A stretch of DNA of 6,008 nucleotides from Pseudomonadota bacterium (GCA_021852325.1 JAJZNM010000107.1:1-6008), one strand, 5' to 3'; shown: positions 1 through 5,850, counted from the stretch's first letter. A program made the numbers and translations. The notes: generated by a model from the letters alone, not told the origin.

Positions 1-1
1 G

Positions 2-934
2 ATGCAGGGTGCGGACCTCGAGGGTCGCCTCATGGCCTTGGGTTATGCGGAAAGCCAGCGCCGGGCGATCCATGACCTCATCTCCTATTCGTCCGGAGCC
101 ACCGTGATTTCCGGTCCGACCGGGTCGGGGAAATCCACCACGCTGGCTGCAGTGCTCCAATGCATCGTCGAGCATGAATCCCACCGGAACATCCTGACAC
201 TTGAGGACCCACCCGAATACCGGATTGATGGCGTCCGCCAGATTCCGGTCCAGAACGGTGACTGGGGTGGATACCTCGAGGATGTCATGCGTCTCGATCC
301 CGATATCATCATGGTCGGTGAGGTGCGCAGCGAGGCGGGCGCCCTGGGGACACTCCAGGCGGCGAATACCGGTCACCTCGTGATGACGACCGTCCATGCG
401 AACAACGCTTGGAAGATCCTGGCCCGCCTCGAGGATCTCTGTCTGCGGCCGGAGAGCCGTGCGCTCCTGTTCGATCATACGGTCGTGCGCGGGCTCGTGG
501 CGCAGCGTCTGGTCCAGAGACTCTGTCCAAACTGTGCGGTACCTCTCATCGAACACGAAGAACGGATTCCGGAATCGGAATGGATCCGGCTGCGCGAGAT
601 GCTCGGAGCTCGTAGCCTGGCGCACGCGCGTTGGCGTGGTCCGGGCTGTGGCGCGTGCCAGCCGCCCGGCCATCCCCTCGCGGGATTGGCCGGCCGGACG
701 GTCGTGGCCGAGGTCGTGTCCACGACGCGCGAACTCCTGCAGATTGCACGCACCGAGGGAGTAATGGCCGCCGAACGCGCCTGGCGCGAACAGACGGGCG
801 TGATCACGATCGGCCGGCACTGGCTCCTCAAGTTTTCCGAAGGAGAGATCGAATATGCGAGTCTCAGGGGTCTCGACCTCGATCTCGAGGAAGCGGGCGG
901 GATTCCGTCCGGGCGGACGGCATGGCTGCCCTGA
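2..934 (+). CDS. pilQ: Type IVb pilus assembly ATPase, C-terminal part (PilQ of R64; PilB/GspE family), 5' end cut by window
   Basis: Cytoplasmic hexameric ATPase of the type II/IV secretion superfamily that powers pilin polymerisation at the inner membrane. Numbering from the first visible Met: Walker A GPTGSGKST at 38-46; Asp box LTLEDPPEY at 65-73; Walker B region RLDPDIIMVGEVR at 97-109 with the expected catalytic Glu107; His box HLVMTTVHANN at 125-135; a zinc-type tetracysteine pair C175-x2-C178 and C216-x2-C219, as in GspE/PilB extension ATPases. Only about 37 residues precede Walker A, whereas family members (roughly 500 residues) carry large N-terminal domains there, so the gene must begin upstream of the window and the ATG at base 2 is probably internal. 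The usual Asp after GE-x-R is Ser110. The tetracysteine motif and the pil neighbours favour an assembly ATPase over a PilT-type retraction ATPase. The symbol follows IncI thin-pilus usage and is not the secretin PilQ of type IVa systems. The end overlaps the next gene by 13 bases. Confidence 0.95.
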   Translation: MQGADLEGRLMALGYAESQRRAIHDLISYSSGATVISGPTGSGKSTTLAAVLQCIVEHESHRNILTLEDPPEYRIDGVRQIPVQNGDWGGYLEDVMRLDPDIIMVGEVRSEAGALGTLQAANTGHLVMTTVHANNAWKILARLEDLCLRPESRALLFDHTVVRGLVAQRLVQRLCPNCAVPLIEHEERIPESEWIRLREMLGARSLAHARWRGPGCGACQPPGHPLAGLAGRTVVAEVVSTTRELLQIARTEGVMAAERAWREQTGVITIGRHWLLKFSEGEIEYASLRGLDLDLEEAGGIPSGRTAWLP

Positions 935-2079
935 ACGTGACCCGCACCGCCCGCGGCCAAGGCCGGCGGACACTCGGCTATCGGTTCGCCTTGTGGATCT
1001 GGAAACGGAGCAGCAAGGCGCAGTTGTTCCGGCGTCTCGACCGGGTTCTCAGGCGGCCATCCATCAACATCGTCTCGGTCATGGACGAGCTCGTGCGACG
1101 CGCAAGGCTCCGGGGACACACGGATGTCGAAGCAGTCGTTCTCGGCGAAGTGCAAAGACGAATGCGGGCAGGATGCTCGGTCGCGGAATCCTTCGCGGAT
1201 CTTGCCGATCCGGTTGAACGGATGCTCTTGCAGGGAGGCGAGTGGGCGGTTGAAGGTGGGGAGGCTGGCCGCCAGAGCGGGCTCGAGCGGGTGTTCGCAC
1301 TCCTCCTCAGGCGTCTCGATGCGGGGCGGCGCATGCAGCGGGCCGTCTTGCGGGCCTGGGCGACGCTTGCGCTCTATGGTGTGATGATCCTGGGCTCGCT
1401 CGTAGCCTTTTCGGACTATGTGATTCCCAGGATCGCGGTGCTCTATCCGGCCCGTCACTGGAGCGGTATGCCCGCCTCGATGCTCGTGGCGAGCCGGGTC
1501 GTCCAGTCGGAGGGATTCCTGCTCATGGTGGGCACACTGGCCGTCCTGCTGCTCATCCTCCCCTTCCTCCAGCCCTACTGGACGGGCCGGCTGCGCCGTT
1601 TGCTCGACCGTTTCCCACCGCTTTCCTTCTATCGACTCCAGCAGGGCGGTGCCTGGCTTGCGAGCATCCCCGCACTCACGGCCAGCGGCCGGCTCAAGGC
1701 CTATGACGCGCTGGTCGAGACCGAGCGTCTGTCGCAACCATGGATGCGGGAACGCCTGCGCGCGATCCAGCGGGGGATGTCTGCCGGACTCGGCATGGGT
1801 CGCGCCATGCAGCAGTCGGGGTATCGGTTCCCGGACCGGGAGATCGTGGACGACATTTCCTTCTACGAGAGCCAGGGGCTCGATATCGAGGCTGTTCTTG
1901 AGGAAGTGGCCGATGCTTGGGCGGAAACCGGCTACGAGCGGGTCGTGGCGCAGGCCGAGAGGATCCTGTCAGGCGCACGCATCCTCTTTGCGGTCGTCGT
2001 CTTGTGGTACACGCTCGGGACGGTCGCACTCCAGATCCAGATCCCGAACTACTTCATGTCTGTGGTGCACCTGGGGTAA
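922..2079 (+). CDS. pilR: Type IVb pilus inner-membrane platform protein PilR (PilC/GspF family)
   Basis: Integral inner-membrane protein that forms the platform on which the assembly ATPase acts and from which pilin subunits are extruded. From ATG 922 it is 385 residues, the usual length for GspF/PilC. Two cytoplasmic T2SSF-type domains (roughly 50-140 and 240-345) each run into hydrophobic segments: about 146-164, 199-216 and 353-372, which is the classical three-span topology. The second domain shows the family pattern of a Gly-rich turn (GMSAGLGMGRAM, 285-296) and an Ile-Glu-Ala-Val-Leu-Glu-Glu run near 322-328. The frame is open further upstream, but that stretch is inside the ATPase gene and reads as Arg-rich shadow sequence. 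ATG 922 gives a normal length and a 13-base overlap with the ATPase stop, consistent with translational coupling. The Shine-Dalgarno is weak. Family assignment is secure; the symbol follows R64 order. Confidence 0.92.
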   Translation: MAALNVTRTARGQGRRTLGYRFALWIWKRSSKAQLFRRLDRVLRRPSINIVSVMDELVRRARLRGHTDVEAVVLGEVQRRMRAGCSVAESFADLADPVERMLLQGGEWAVEGGEAGRQSGLERVFALLLRRLDAGRRMQRAVLRAWATLALYGVMILGSLVAFSDYVIPRIAVLYPARHWSGMPASMLVASRVVQSEGFLLMVGTLAVLLLILPFLQPYWTGRLRRLLDRFPPLSFYRLQQGGAWLASIPALTASGRLKAYDALVETERLSQPWMRERLRAIQRGMSAGLGMGRAMQQSGYRFPDREIVDDISFYESQGLDIEAVLEEVADAWAETGYERVVAQAERILSGARILFAVVVLWYTLGTVALQIQIPNYFMSVVHLG

Positions 2080-2098
2080 AGACCATTGGTGCTGATCC

Positions 2099-2114
2099 GC
2101 CGGGGTACCCCGGC
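2099..2114. repeat. Perfect 16-base GC-rich palindrome between pilR and pilS
   Basis: The sequence gccggggtaccccggc reads identically on both strands and is centred on GTAC. As RNA it can fold into a six-pair all-G/C stem with a GTAC loop. It lies 19 bases after the pilR stop and 38 bases before the pilS start. No U-tract follows, so it is not a standard intrinsic terminator. It could be a protein-binding operator or a stem-loop that stabilises the 5' end of processed pilS mRNA; both roles are inference. Confidence 0.6.
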
Positions 2115-2140
2115 ACTTCCTTGAACAGGTTCTATCGCTC

Positions 2141-2146
2141 AGGAGG
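2141..2146 (+). promoter_or_regulatory. Strong ribosome-binding site of pilS
   Basis: AGGAGG, six bases before ATG 2153, is a full Shine-Dalgarno consensus and one of the two best in the window. It fixes the pilS start and fits the need to make much more major pilin than the assembly proteins encoded before it. Confidence 0.8.
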
Positions 2147-2152
2147 CGGGTT

Positions 2153-2728
2153 ATGCAACAGTCGTACGGAAATCAGTCCATCCGGCATGGGCGAGACGCC
2201 CAGGCGGGGCTCACGCTGGTCGAGACCCTGATCGCAGTCGTCATCGGCATCATCATCCTGGTCGGAGCGTTCATGGTGGCAGGCCAGGTCCTCGCCACGA
2301 ACCGCCTGTCCAATACCGAGACCGACATCGCCTCGCTCGAAAGCGGGGTCAAACAGCTCTACTCCGGCCAGGGCAGTTACAACGGACTGACCAACCAGGT
2401 CGCCCAGAATGCCGGGATCTTCCCCGAGAGCATGATCGGGACGGGGACCCCGGTGGATGCCTGGCAGGGGGCGGTCACCCTCGAGCCGGGATCCAGCGTC
2501 TCCGCGGATTTTGGGGGCGATTTCGCGATCCAGTTCGCGGAGGTTTCGCAAAGCGCGTGCATCAAGCTGGCGACCTTCCAGTACGGAAGCTGGGCACAGT
2601 TCTCGATCAACGGGACGGCACTTTATGCCCCGGGCAACCCGGTCGCGCCGGGATCGAGCCCGACGACACTCGCCTCGGCCAACTGCAGCACCGGGGATGT
2701 GAATACCCTGCTTTGGGTGGTCGGGTGA
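2153..2728 (+). CDS. pilS: Major type IVb prepilin PilS
   Basis: Structural subunit of the pilus fibre. The 191-residue precursor has a 19-residue basic leader ending in Gly19. The mature protein starts LTLVE with Glu24 at +5, the prepilin-peptidase signature, and continues into a hydrophobic helix to about residue 44. Leucine at +1 and a longer leader are type IVb traits, in contrast to Phe at +1 in type IVa. The globular part resembles PilS/TcpA pilins: a helical stretch with Thr-Asp-Ile-Ala-Ser-Leu near 57-62, a Gly/Tyr region at 70-80, Phe-Pro-Glu-Ser-Met at 90-94, Trp-Gln-Gly-Ala-Val at 104-108, and two cysteines, C136 and C178, that can form the D-region disulfide. It is preceded by a strong Shine-Dalgarno and a palindrome, and pilM follows after six bases. 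Processing needs a prepilin peptidase, which is not encoded in this window. Confidence 0.93.
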   Translation: MQQSYGNQSIRHGRDAQAGLTLVETLIAVVIGIIILVGAFMVAGQVLATNRLSNTETDIASLESGVKQLYSGQGSYNGLTNQVAQNAGIFPESMIGTGTPVDAWQGAVTLEPGSSVSADFGGDFAIQFAEVSQSACIKLATFQYGSWAQFSINGTALYAPGNPVAPGSSPTTLASANCSTGDVNTLLWVVG

Positions 2729-2734
2729 ACCCGG

Positions 2735-3181
2735 ATGTGGATGACCGGTCTCGCGCTTTTTTTGCTGGGCGTGCTCGCCTGCTTCGGAAACTTCGCTTCT
2801 CCTCCGGTCGGGCGTTTCAGCCGGGCCGCCGTCCTGGCCGAGAACTACCGGGTCTACCGCGATGCGGTGATCGGGTATGTCGAACGTCATCCTGGGACCG
2901 CGGGAACGGTGGATGAAGACGCCCTGCCGTTACCGCCCGGATGGCGAGCGTTGTCGACCCTGCAAAACCGCATCCAGGCGGACCAGGTGCTTGTGTGGGG
3001 TGACCTGCCCGCTCCATCCGCGGTGGATGCGGAGCGGGATGCGGGCCCGAGTCTTGCGGTCGGCGTGGCCGAGATCCGGGATGGGGTCGAGGTGGGCTAC
3101 TCGGAGGGTACGGGAGACTGGTTCCCGATCCGGTCGCGCGTGCCAGTGGGAGCGTTGGTATCCGATGTCGTCGTCCACTGA
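2735..3181 (+). CDS. pilM: Small membrane-anchored PilM-like pilus biogenesis protein
   Basis: A 148-residue protein with one N-terminal hydrophobic segment (about 4-20) and a short soluble domain presumably in the periplasm. The pattern Leu-Ala-Glu-Asn-Tyr-Arg-Val-Tyr-Arg-Asp-Ala-Val (34-45), then His-Pro-Gly with Thr-Val (52-59), Leu-Pro-Pro-Gly-Trp (66-70) and Val-Leu-Val-Trp-Gly (85-89) matches my memory of the PilM family of IncI plasmids and ICE thin-pilus clusters (about 145 residues, not the actin-like PilM of type IVa systems). Its biochemical role is not established. It starts six bases after pilS; ATG 2741 is an alternative start two codons in. Neither start has a good Shine-Dalgarno, so coupling to pilS is likely. 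V13-L14-A15-C16 loosely resembles a lipobox but lacks a basic N-region. In R64 pilM is upstream near pilN; here it sits between pilS and pilV. Confidence 0.7.
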   Translation: MWMTGLALFLLGVLACFGNFASPPVGRFSRAAVLAENYRVYRDAVIGYVERHPGTAGTVDEDALPLPPGWRALSTLQNRIQADQVLVWGDLPAPSAVDAERDAGPSLAVGVAEIRDGVEVGYSEGTGDWFPIRSRVPVGALVSDVVVH

Positions 3182-3206
3182 TGCGCTGACCATTGACCTG
3201 TCTGCG

Positions 3207-4415
3207 ATGCGGACTCGATCGCCGCATGGCCAGCGCGGGCTGAGTCTTGTCGAGTTGCTGCTCGCGGCAGCATTGGGGAGCCTTTTGGTCGTCAGCGTGC
3301 TCACCCTGGCCGAGGAGGGAACCCGCGATATGCGCGAGGCGGCGGCGGGCGCGCAGCTCAAGGTGCTTGGCCCGGCGGTGAAGAGCTACGTCATGAACCA
3401 CTATGCCGTGCTTGCCGCCCGCGCCACGGCCACCCAGGCGGTCGCCATCCCGCTGGAATCGCTCGTGGCGGGTGGCTATCTCCCGCCGGGCTACACCGGG
3501 ATGAACCCGTACCGGGACCACTATGCCCTCTATGTGCTCGAGCCCACACCCGATGATCTCGCGGCGGTCCTGCTGGGGTCGGGGGGCTTCCACTGGCGGA
3601 ATGATCCCACTGACCACCACTACGCGGATGCCGTGATCCCGGGCGCTGCCCGGGCGGGTGGCCCGGAGGCCGGTTATGTGGCGAGCGGGGATGTCCCGGG
3701 GGAGATTCGGGACGGACTTGTCGGGGCTTACGGCGGCTGGTCCTTTTCGATTGCCGGGACCTCGATTCCAGACCCCGGGCCGGGGCATCTCGCATTGTTC
3801 GAATATTTTTCGACCGGGACATTCAGTCCTGATGCGCTGTACCGGGTCGCGGTTCCCGGGCACCCCGAACTCAACGAGATGTTCACGGATCTCGATATGG
3901 GCAACCAGAGCATCCAGGAGGCGCACAACATTTCGGCCAATGGCACGATCGCGACCTCAGGCCTGTCGGCAACGGGAGGATTTCCGGCTGGCGTGGCGCC
4001 AAACGGGGTCCATACCTGGGACCTTTTTGCCAACGACGGGATCTATGCCGGGACGGATCCAGACGGTAACCCGGAGGTTGCGATCCATAATGGCGCGGTC
4101 GCGGCCGAAGGAGACGTTACAGCTGAGCACGGAGCGGTATCGCTTGCGCACGCCGTCATCGACGAGACCCTCGCACAGAATGGCAGCGTGATCCCGAAGC
4201 CGTCCTATTGTCCCCAAGGAAGCGGAGCCCAGATTTTCATCACGCCGGTCTTCATTTCGGATGGACCAGAAGCCTACCCCATCGGCGGCTATGAGGCCTG
4301 GGCCAGTTCCACAGGCCCCGACTGGACGATCCACGCGCGGGTTCTGACGCAGGCCGGCTGGGTATATCCGCCCTCCCCCTACCTCGTGGTCAAGGCTGCC
4401 GTCAAATGCGGGTGA
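3207..4415 (+). CDS. pilV: Minor type IVb pilin and tip adhesin PilV, shufflon-protein family, single fixed C-terminus
   Basis: PilV sits at the tip of thin pili and recognises surface sugars of the recipient cell during conjugation. From ATG 3207 it has 402 residues: an 11-residue basic leader ending in Gly11, then LSLVE with Glu16 at +5 and a hydrophobic helix to about 35. The constant region has strong shufflon-N hallmarks: Gly-Tyr-Leu-Pro-Pro-Gly-Tyr with Asn-Pro-Tyr (90-102), Val-Leu-Glu-Pro (110-113), Ala-Tyr-Gly-Gly-Trp (174-178), Ala-Val-Pro-Gly-His-Pro-Glu-Leu-Asn (215-223), then Leu-Asp-Met-Gly-Asn with Ile (229-236). Residues 240-330 are short Gly-x-Val repeats suggesting a beta-rich stalk. 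The last 70 residues are bracketed by C335 and C401. An alternative start at ATG 3165 would overlap pilM by 17 bases, has GGGAG 12 bases upstream and gives a 25-residue leader. ATG 3207 is preferred for its basic leader, but the choice is open. Confidence 0.9.
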   Translation: MRTRSPHGQRGLSLVELLLAAALGSLLVVSVLTLAEEGTRDMREAAAGAQLKVLGPAVKSYVMNHYAVLAARATATQAVAIPLESLVAGGYLPPGYTGMNPYRDHYALYVLEPTPDDLAAVLLGSGGFHWRNDPTDHHYADAVIPGAARAGGPEAGYVASGDVPGEIRDGLVGAYGGWSFSIAGTSIPDPGPGHLALFEYFSTGTFSPDALYRVAVPGHPELNEMFTDLDMGNQSIQEAHNISANGTIATSGLSATGGFPAGVAPNGVHTWDLFANDGIYAGTDPDGNPEVAIHNGAVAAEGDVTAEHGAVSLAHAVIDETLAQNGSVIPKPSYCPQGSGAQIFITPVFISDGPEAYPIGGYEAWASSTGPDWTIHARVLTQAGWVYPPSPYLVVKAAVKCG

Positions 4416-4470
4416 CCTGGCTTTGGGGGAAAGGGCACACCCGGGAAGACACCATGAACTACCCACTGCC

Positions 4471-4476
4471 GAGGAG
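4471..4476 (+). promoter_or_regulatory. Ribosome-binding site that decides the start of the secreted protein gene
   Basis: GAGGAG, seven bases before ATG 4484, supports that start over the in-frame ATGs at 4406 and 4454. The choice also places a textbook signal peptide at the N-terminus. A weaker GGGAAG lies before ATG 4454. Confidence 0.7.
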
Positions 4477-4483
4477 ACTTGTC

Positions 4484-5029
4484 ATGAACCCGAAGATTCT
4501 TGCCGTCCTGGTCGCCTGCCTGATCGCGGCTGCCACATCCACCGCGTGGGCCACTGATGGGACGGTCATCGCACCGCCCAGCCTGATCTACGAGATGCCG
4601 GAGGCGTCAACCGCCCTCTATGCCGAGCGGGCGCTTAATGCGCAAAACGCGGTGAATGCGGCGAACTGCACCGGTGGCCCGGCCGGGCATTGTTCAAGTG
4701 GCTCAGACCCCATTTCGGGAAGCGGAAACCCACTCACGTATGCTCCCGATCCAGCAGAGAACATCGTTCTTGACTCCTGGAAGAGCAGCGGACCGGCCTG
4801 CTCGCTTGGGCGTGAATACACGGTGGTCAAGACGCCGTGGGCCTTGTACTCTGATGGGGTGTTCATCATGATGATGCCCGAGTCGGCACAAGCCCTGAAT
4901 GAACAGGACTATCTAGAGCAGGGCCACCTGCCCAAACCCAGCCCGTGGACGGACAGTCGCACCACCACGTTTTCCTATTCCGGTGCTTTCTATCGTGTGC
5001 CGCCACCTTGGGGTCATCGCTGTCCCTGA
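4484..5029 (+). CDS. Sec-exported protein of unknown function encoded directly after pilV; candidate pilus-associated or pilus-secreted factor
   Basis: I do not recognise a named family. From ATG 4484 it is 181 residues. A clear Sec signal peptide has Lys4 in the n-region, a hydrophobic core at 5-19, and an Ala-Trp-Ala cleavage site after residue 23; there is no lipobox. The mature protein begins with a Pro-containing segment (24-40). It continues into an alanine stretch with Ala at 41, 44, 47, 50, 53, 56 and 59, then a Gly/Ser-rich linker (64-84) and a C-terminal part of about 95 residues. Four cysteines (C62, C70, C106, C180) could form two disulfides. Like PilV, it ends with Cys as the penultimate residue. 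No membrane anchor follows the signal peptide, so the product is periplasmic or released. It lies 68 bases after pilV on the same strand and is probably co-transcribed. Starting at 4454 would add a 10-residue extension with Arg-Arg that is not a convincing Tat motif. A pilus-tip partner analogous to TcpF or CofJ is inference from position. Confidence 0.8.
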   Translation: MNPKILAVLVACLIAAATSTAWATDGTVIAPPSLIYEMPEASTALYAERALNAQNAVNAANCTGGPAGHCSSGSDPISGSGNPLTYAPDPAENIVLDSWKSSGPACSLGREYTVVKTPWALYSDGVFIMMMPESAQALNEQDYLEQGHLPKPSPWTDSRTTTFSYSGAFYRVPPPWGHRCP

Positions 5030-5163
5030 TGTGAGCCTTCTATAAAGGCGAATCAATCGACTGGACTATCGTCAACTGGCAGACCGCGAATGATCGTGTG
5101 CGAATGGCATTGGCGGGGGTTCGTGAACTGATCATCATGCAGGTACTGCCGTTTCGTCGCTGC

Positions 5164-5205
5164 AATGATTTTCTCTTATGCGCTCGGGTCCAGAATCATT
5201 TTCTC
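5164..5205. repeat. Pair of 12-base direct repeats, 30 bases apart
   Basis: aatgattttctc at 5164-5175 and aatcattttctc at 5194-5205 differ at one base. They are AT-rich in a GC-rich window. Function unknown; with only two copies, chance or a small duplication cannot be excluded. Confidence 0.45.
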
Positions 5206-5252
5206 GTTCACCGGCTGTAGGCATTGCGGAGGGTTTCGGGCACGGCGATCAA

Positions 5253-5282
5253 TGGCAGGTCGTGGCAGGTCGTGGCTGGTCG
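5253..5282. repeat. Three-copy 10-base tandem repeat
   Basis: tggcaggtcg occurs twice exactly (5253-5262, 5263-5272), followed by tggctggtcg (5273-5282) with one change. Ten-base spacing puts the copies on the same helix face, which would suit cooperative protein binding, but slippage duplication is equally possible. It lies about 100 bases before the SnoaL-like gene. Confidence 0.7.
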
Positions 5283-5384
5283 GGGCCGTGTCTCAGACAA
5301 AAGCGTAGCCCAGAGCTTCGTCACGACCCGGCGGCCGCGCCGATTTGATAAGATAAGTTGTAGTCGGCACCGTGTCGTCAACCG

Positions 5385-5804
5385 ATGACCACTCCCCATC
5401 TGGTCAGAGATTTCTACGAGCAAATCTGGAATGCGGGAAGTCATTCTGCAGTCGGCGAAATCCTGTCTGAGAACTTCGTCTTCCGTGGCTCGCTCGGCGC
5501 CGAGATGCGTGGTCGGGATCGGTTCTGGACCTACGTATGTGAAGTGCGCTCCGCCCTCGATCACTATCGCTGCGATATTCTCGAGTGCATCTGCGAGGGG
5601 CCGCTCGCATTCGCAAAAATGCGATTCGCTGGCGTGCACGTCGCGGATTTCCGGGGTTATCGACCTTCGGGGCTGCCGGTTTACTGGCAGGGAGCCGCGC
5701 TCTTTCGATTGGAGGATGGACGCATTGCCGAGCTTTGGGTATTGGGTGATCTTGCGGGATTAGACGCCATGCTCAGCTCGAACGCGAAAGAATCGAAGCT
5801 GTGA
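5385..5804 (+). CDS. SnoaL-like / ester cyclase family protein (NTF2-like fold)
   Basis: A 139-residue soluble protein, the usual size for a single SnoaL-like domain. It follows the family course: N-terminal helix Val-Arg-Asp-Phe-Tyr-Glu-Gln-Ile-Trp-Asn (7-16), Glu-Ile-Leu-Ser-Glu-Asn-Phe-Val-Phe-Arg-Gly-Ser-Leu-Gly (25-38), Gly-Arg-Asp-Arg-Phe (43-47) before a second helix, then strands ending in Ala-Leu-Phe-Arg-Leu-Glu-Asp-Gly-Arg-Ile-Ala-Glu-Leu-Trp-Val-Leu-Gly-Asp (105-122). The Trp-x3-Asp near the end (W118, D122) corresponds to the conserved acidic residue of polyketide-cyclase SnoaL relatives. Most small stand-alone members have no known substrate, so cyclase activity should not be assumed. 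There is no signal peptide and no strong Shine-Dalgarno before ATG 5385. It shares no function with the pil genes and looks like separate cargo or flanking DNA. Confidence 0.85.
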   Translation: MTTPHLVRDFYEQIWNAGSHSAVGEILSENFVFRGSLGAEMRGRDRFWTYVCEVRSALDHYRCDILECICEGPLAFAKMRFAGVHVADFRGYRPSGLPVYWQGAALFRLEDGRIAELWVLGDLAGLDAMLSSNAKESKL

Positions 5805-5850
5805 GCACTGCCAATGGCTACTTCGCGAAGCACTGATCGAACGATCTTGG

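Larger units (their letters stand above)
5030..5384. other. 355-base stretch without a convincing gene; boundary between pil operon and unrelated genes
   Basis: No open frame here has a plausible start, length and protein-like composition. The frame from 5035 to the TAG at 5218-5220 is open for 61 codons but starts just after a stop and has no early ATG or GTG with a ribosome-binding site; it may be a degraded remnant. A five-pair hairpin (gcctt/aaggc, 5035-5049) follows the upstream stop without a U-tract. The stretch holds an imperfect 12-base direct repeat (5164-5205) and a three-copy 10-base tandem repeat (5253-5282). An AT-rich patch, gataagataag at 5347-5357, precedes the next gene and may contribute to its promoter, but no convincing -35 box pairs with it. 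Confidence 0.6.

Noticed and set aside
475..1737. 420-codon open frame on the minus strand
   Set aside because: Antisense to the ATPase and PilR genes, which show clear family motifs. Its product is Arg/Pro/His-rich low-complexity sequence typical of a shadow frame in GC-rich DNA.
2735..2785. Lipoprotein signal in the PilM-like protein (Val-Leu-Ala-Cys at 13-16)
   Set aside because: The lipobox is imperfect and there is no basic N-region. An uncleaved membrane anchor explains the segment better.
3638..3654. Perfect seven-pair hairpin (cccgggc, gct, gcccggg)
   Set aside because: It lies within the pilV coding region, no T-run follows, and such GC stems are common by chance in this composition.
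2817..3926. 369-codon open frame on the minus strand
   Set aside because: Antisense to pilM and pilV. The composition is Arg/Pro/Gly-rich and no domain pattern is visible.
4454..4552. Twin-arginine (Tat) signal if the secreted protein starts at 4454
   Set aside because: Arg-Arg is followed by Leu-Val-Met-Asn, a poor fit to the Tat consensus, and the stronger Shine-Dalgarno favours ATG 4484, which leaves a normal Sec signal.
5030..5050. Intrinsic terminator after the secreted protein gene
   Set aside because: Only a five-pair stem (gcctt/aaggc) with no following T-run.
4416..5384. Shufflon recombination sites and inverted pilV 3' segments
   Set aside because: I looked for the R64-type 19-base sfx core on both strands and for minus-strand PilV-like C-termini and found neither.
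5341..5384. Sigma-70 promoter for the SnoaL-like gene around gataagataag
   Set aside because: The AT-rich patch could serve as a -10 region, but no recognisable -35 lies 16-18 bases upstream, and TTGATA at 5345-5350 has no -10 at the right distance downstream.
5208..5639. 143-codon minus-strand frame across the gene-poor stretch and the SnoaL-like gene
   Set aside because: Its N-terminal half is antisense to the well-supported SnoaL-like gene, and its C-terminal part shows no recognisable family or ribosome-binding site.
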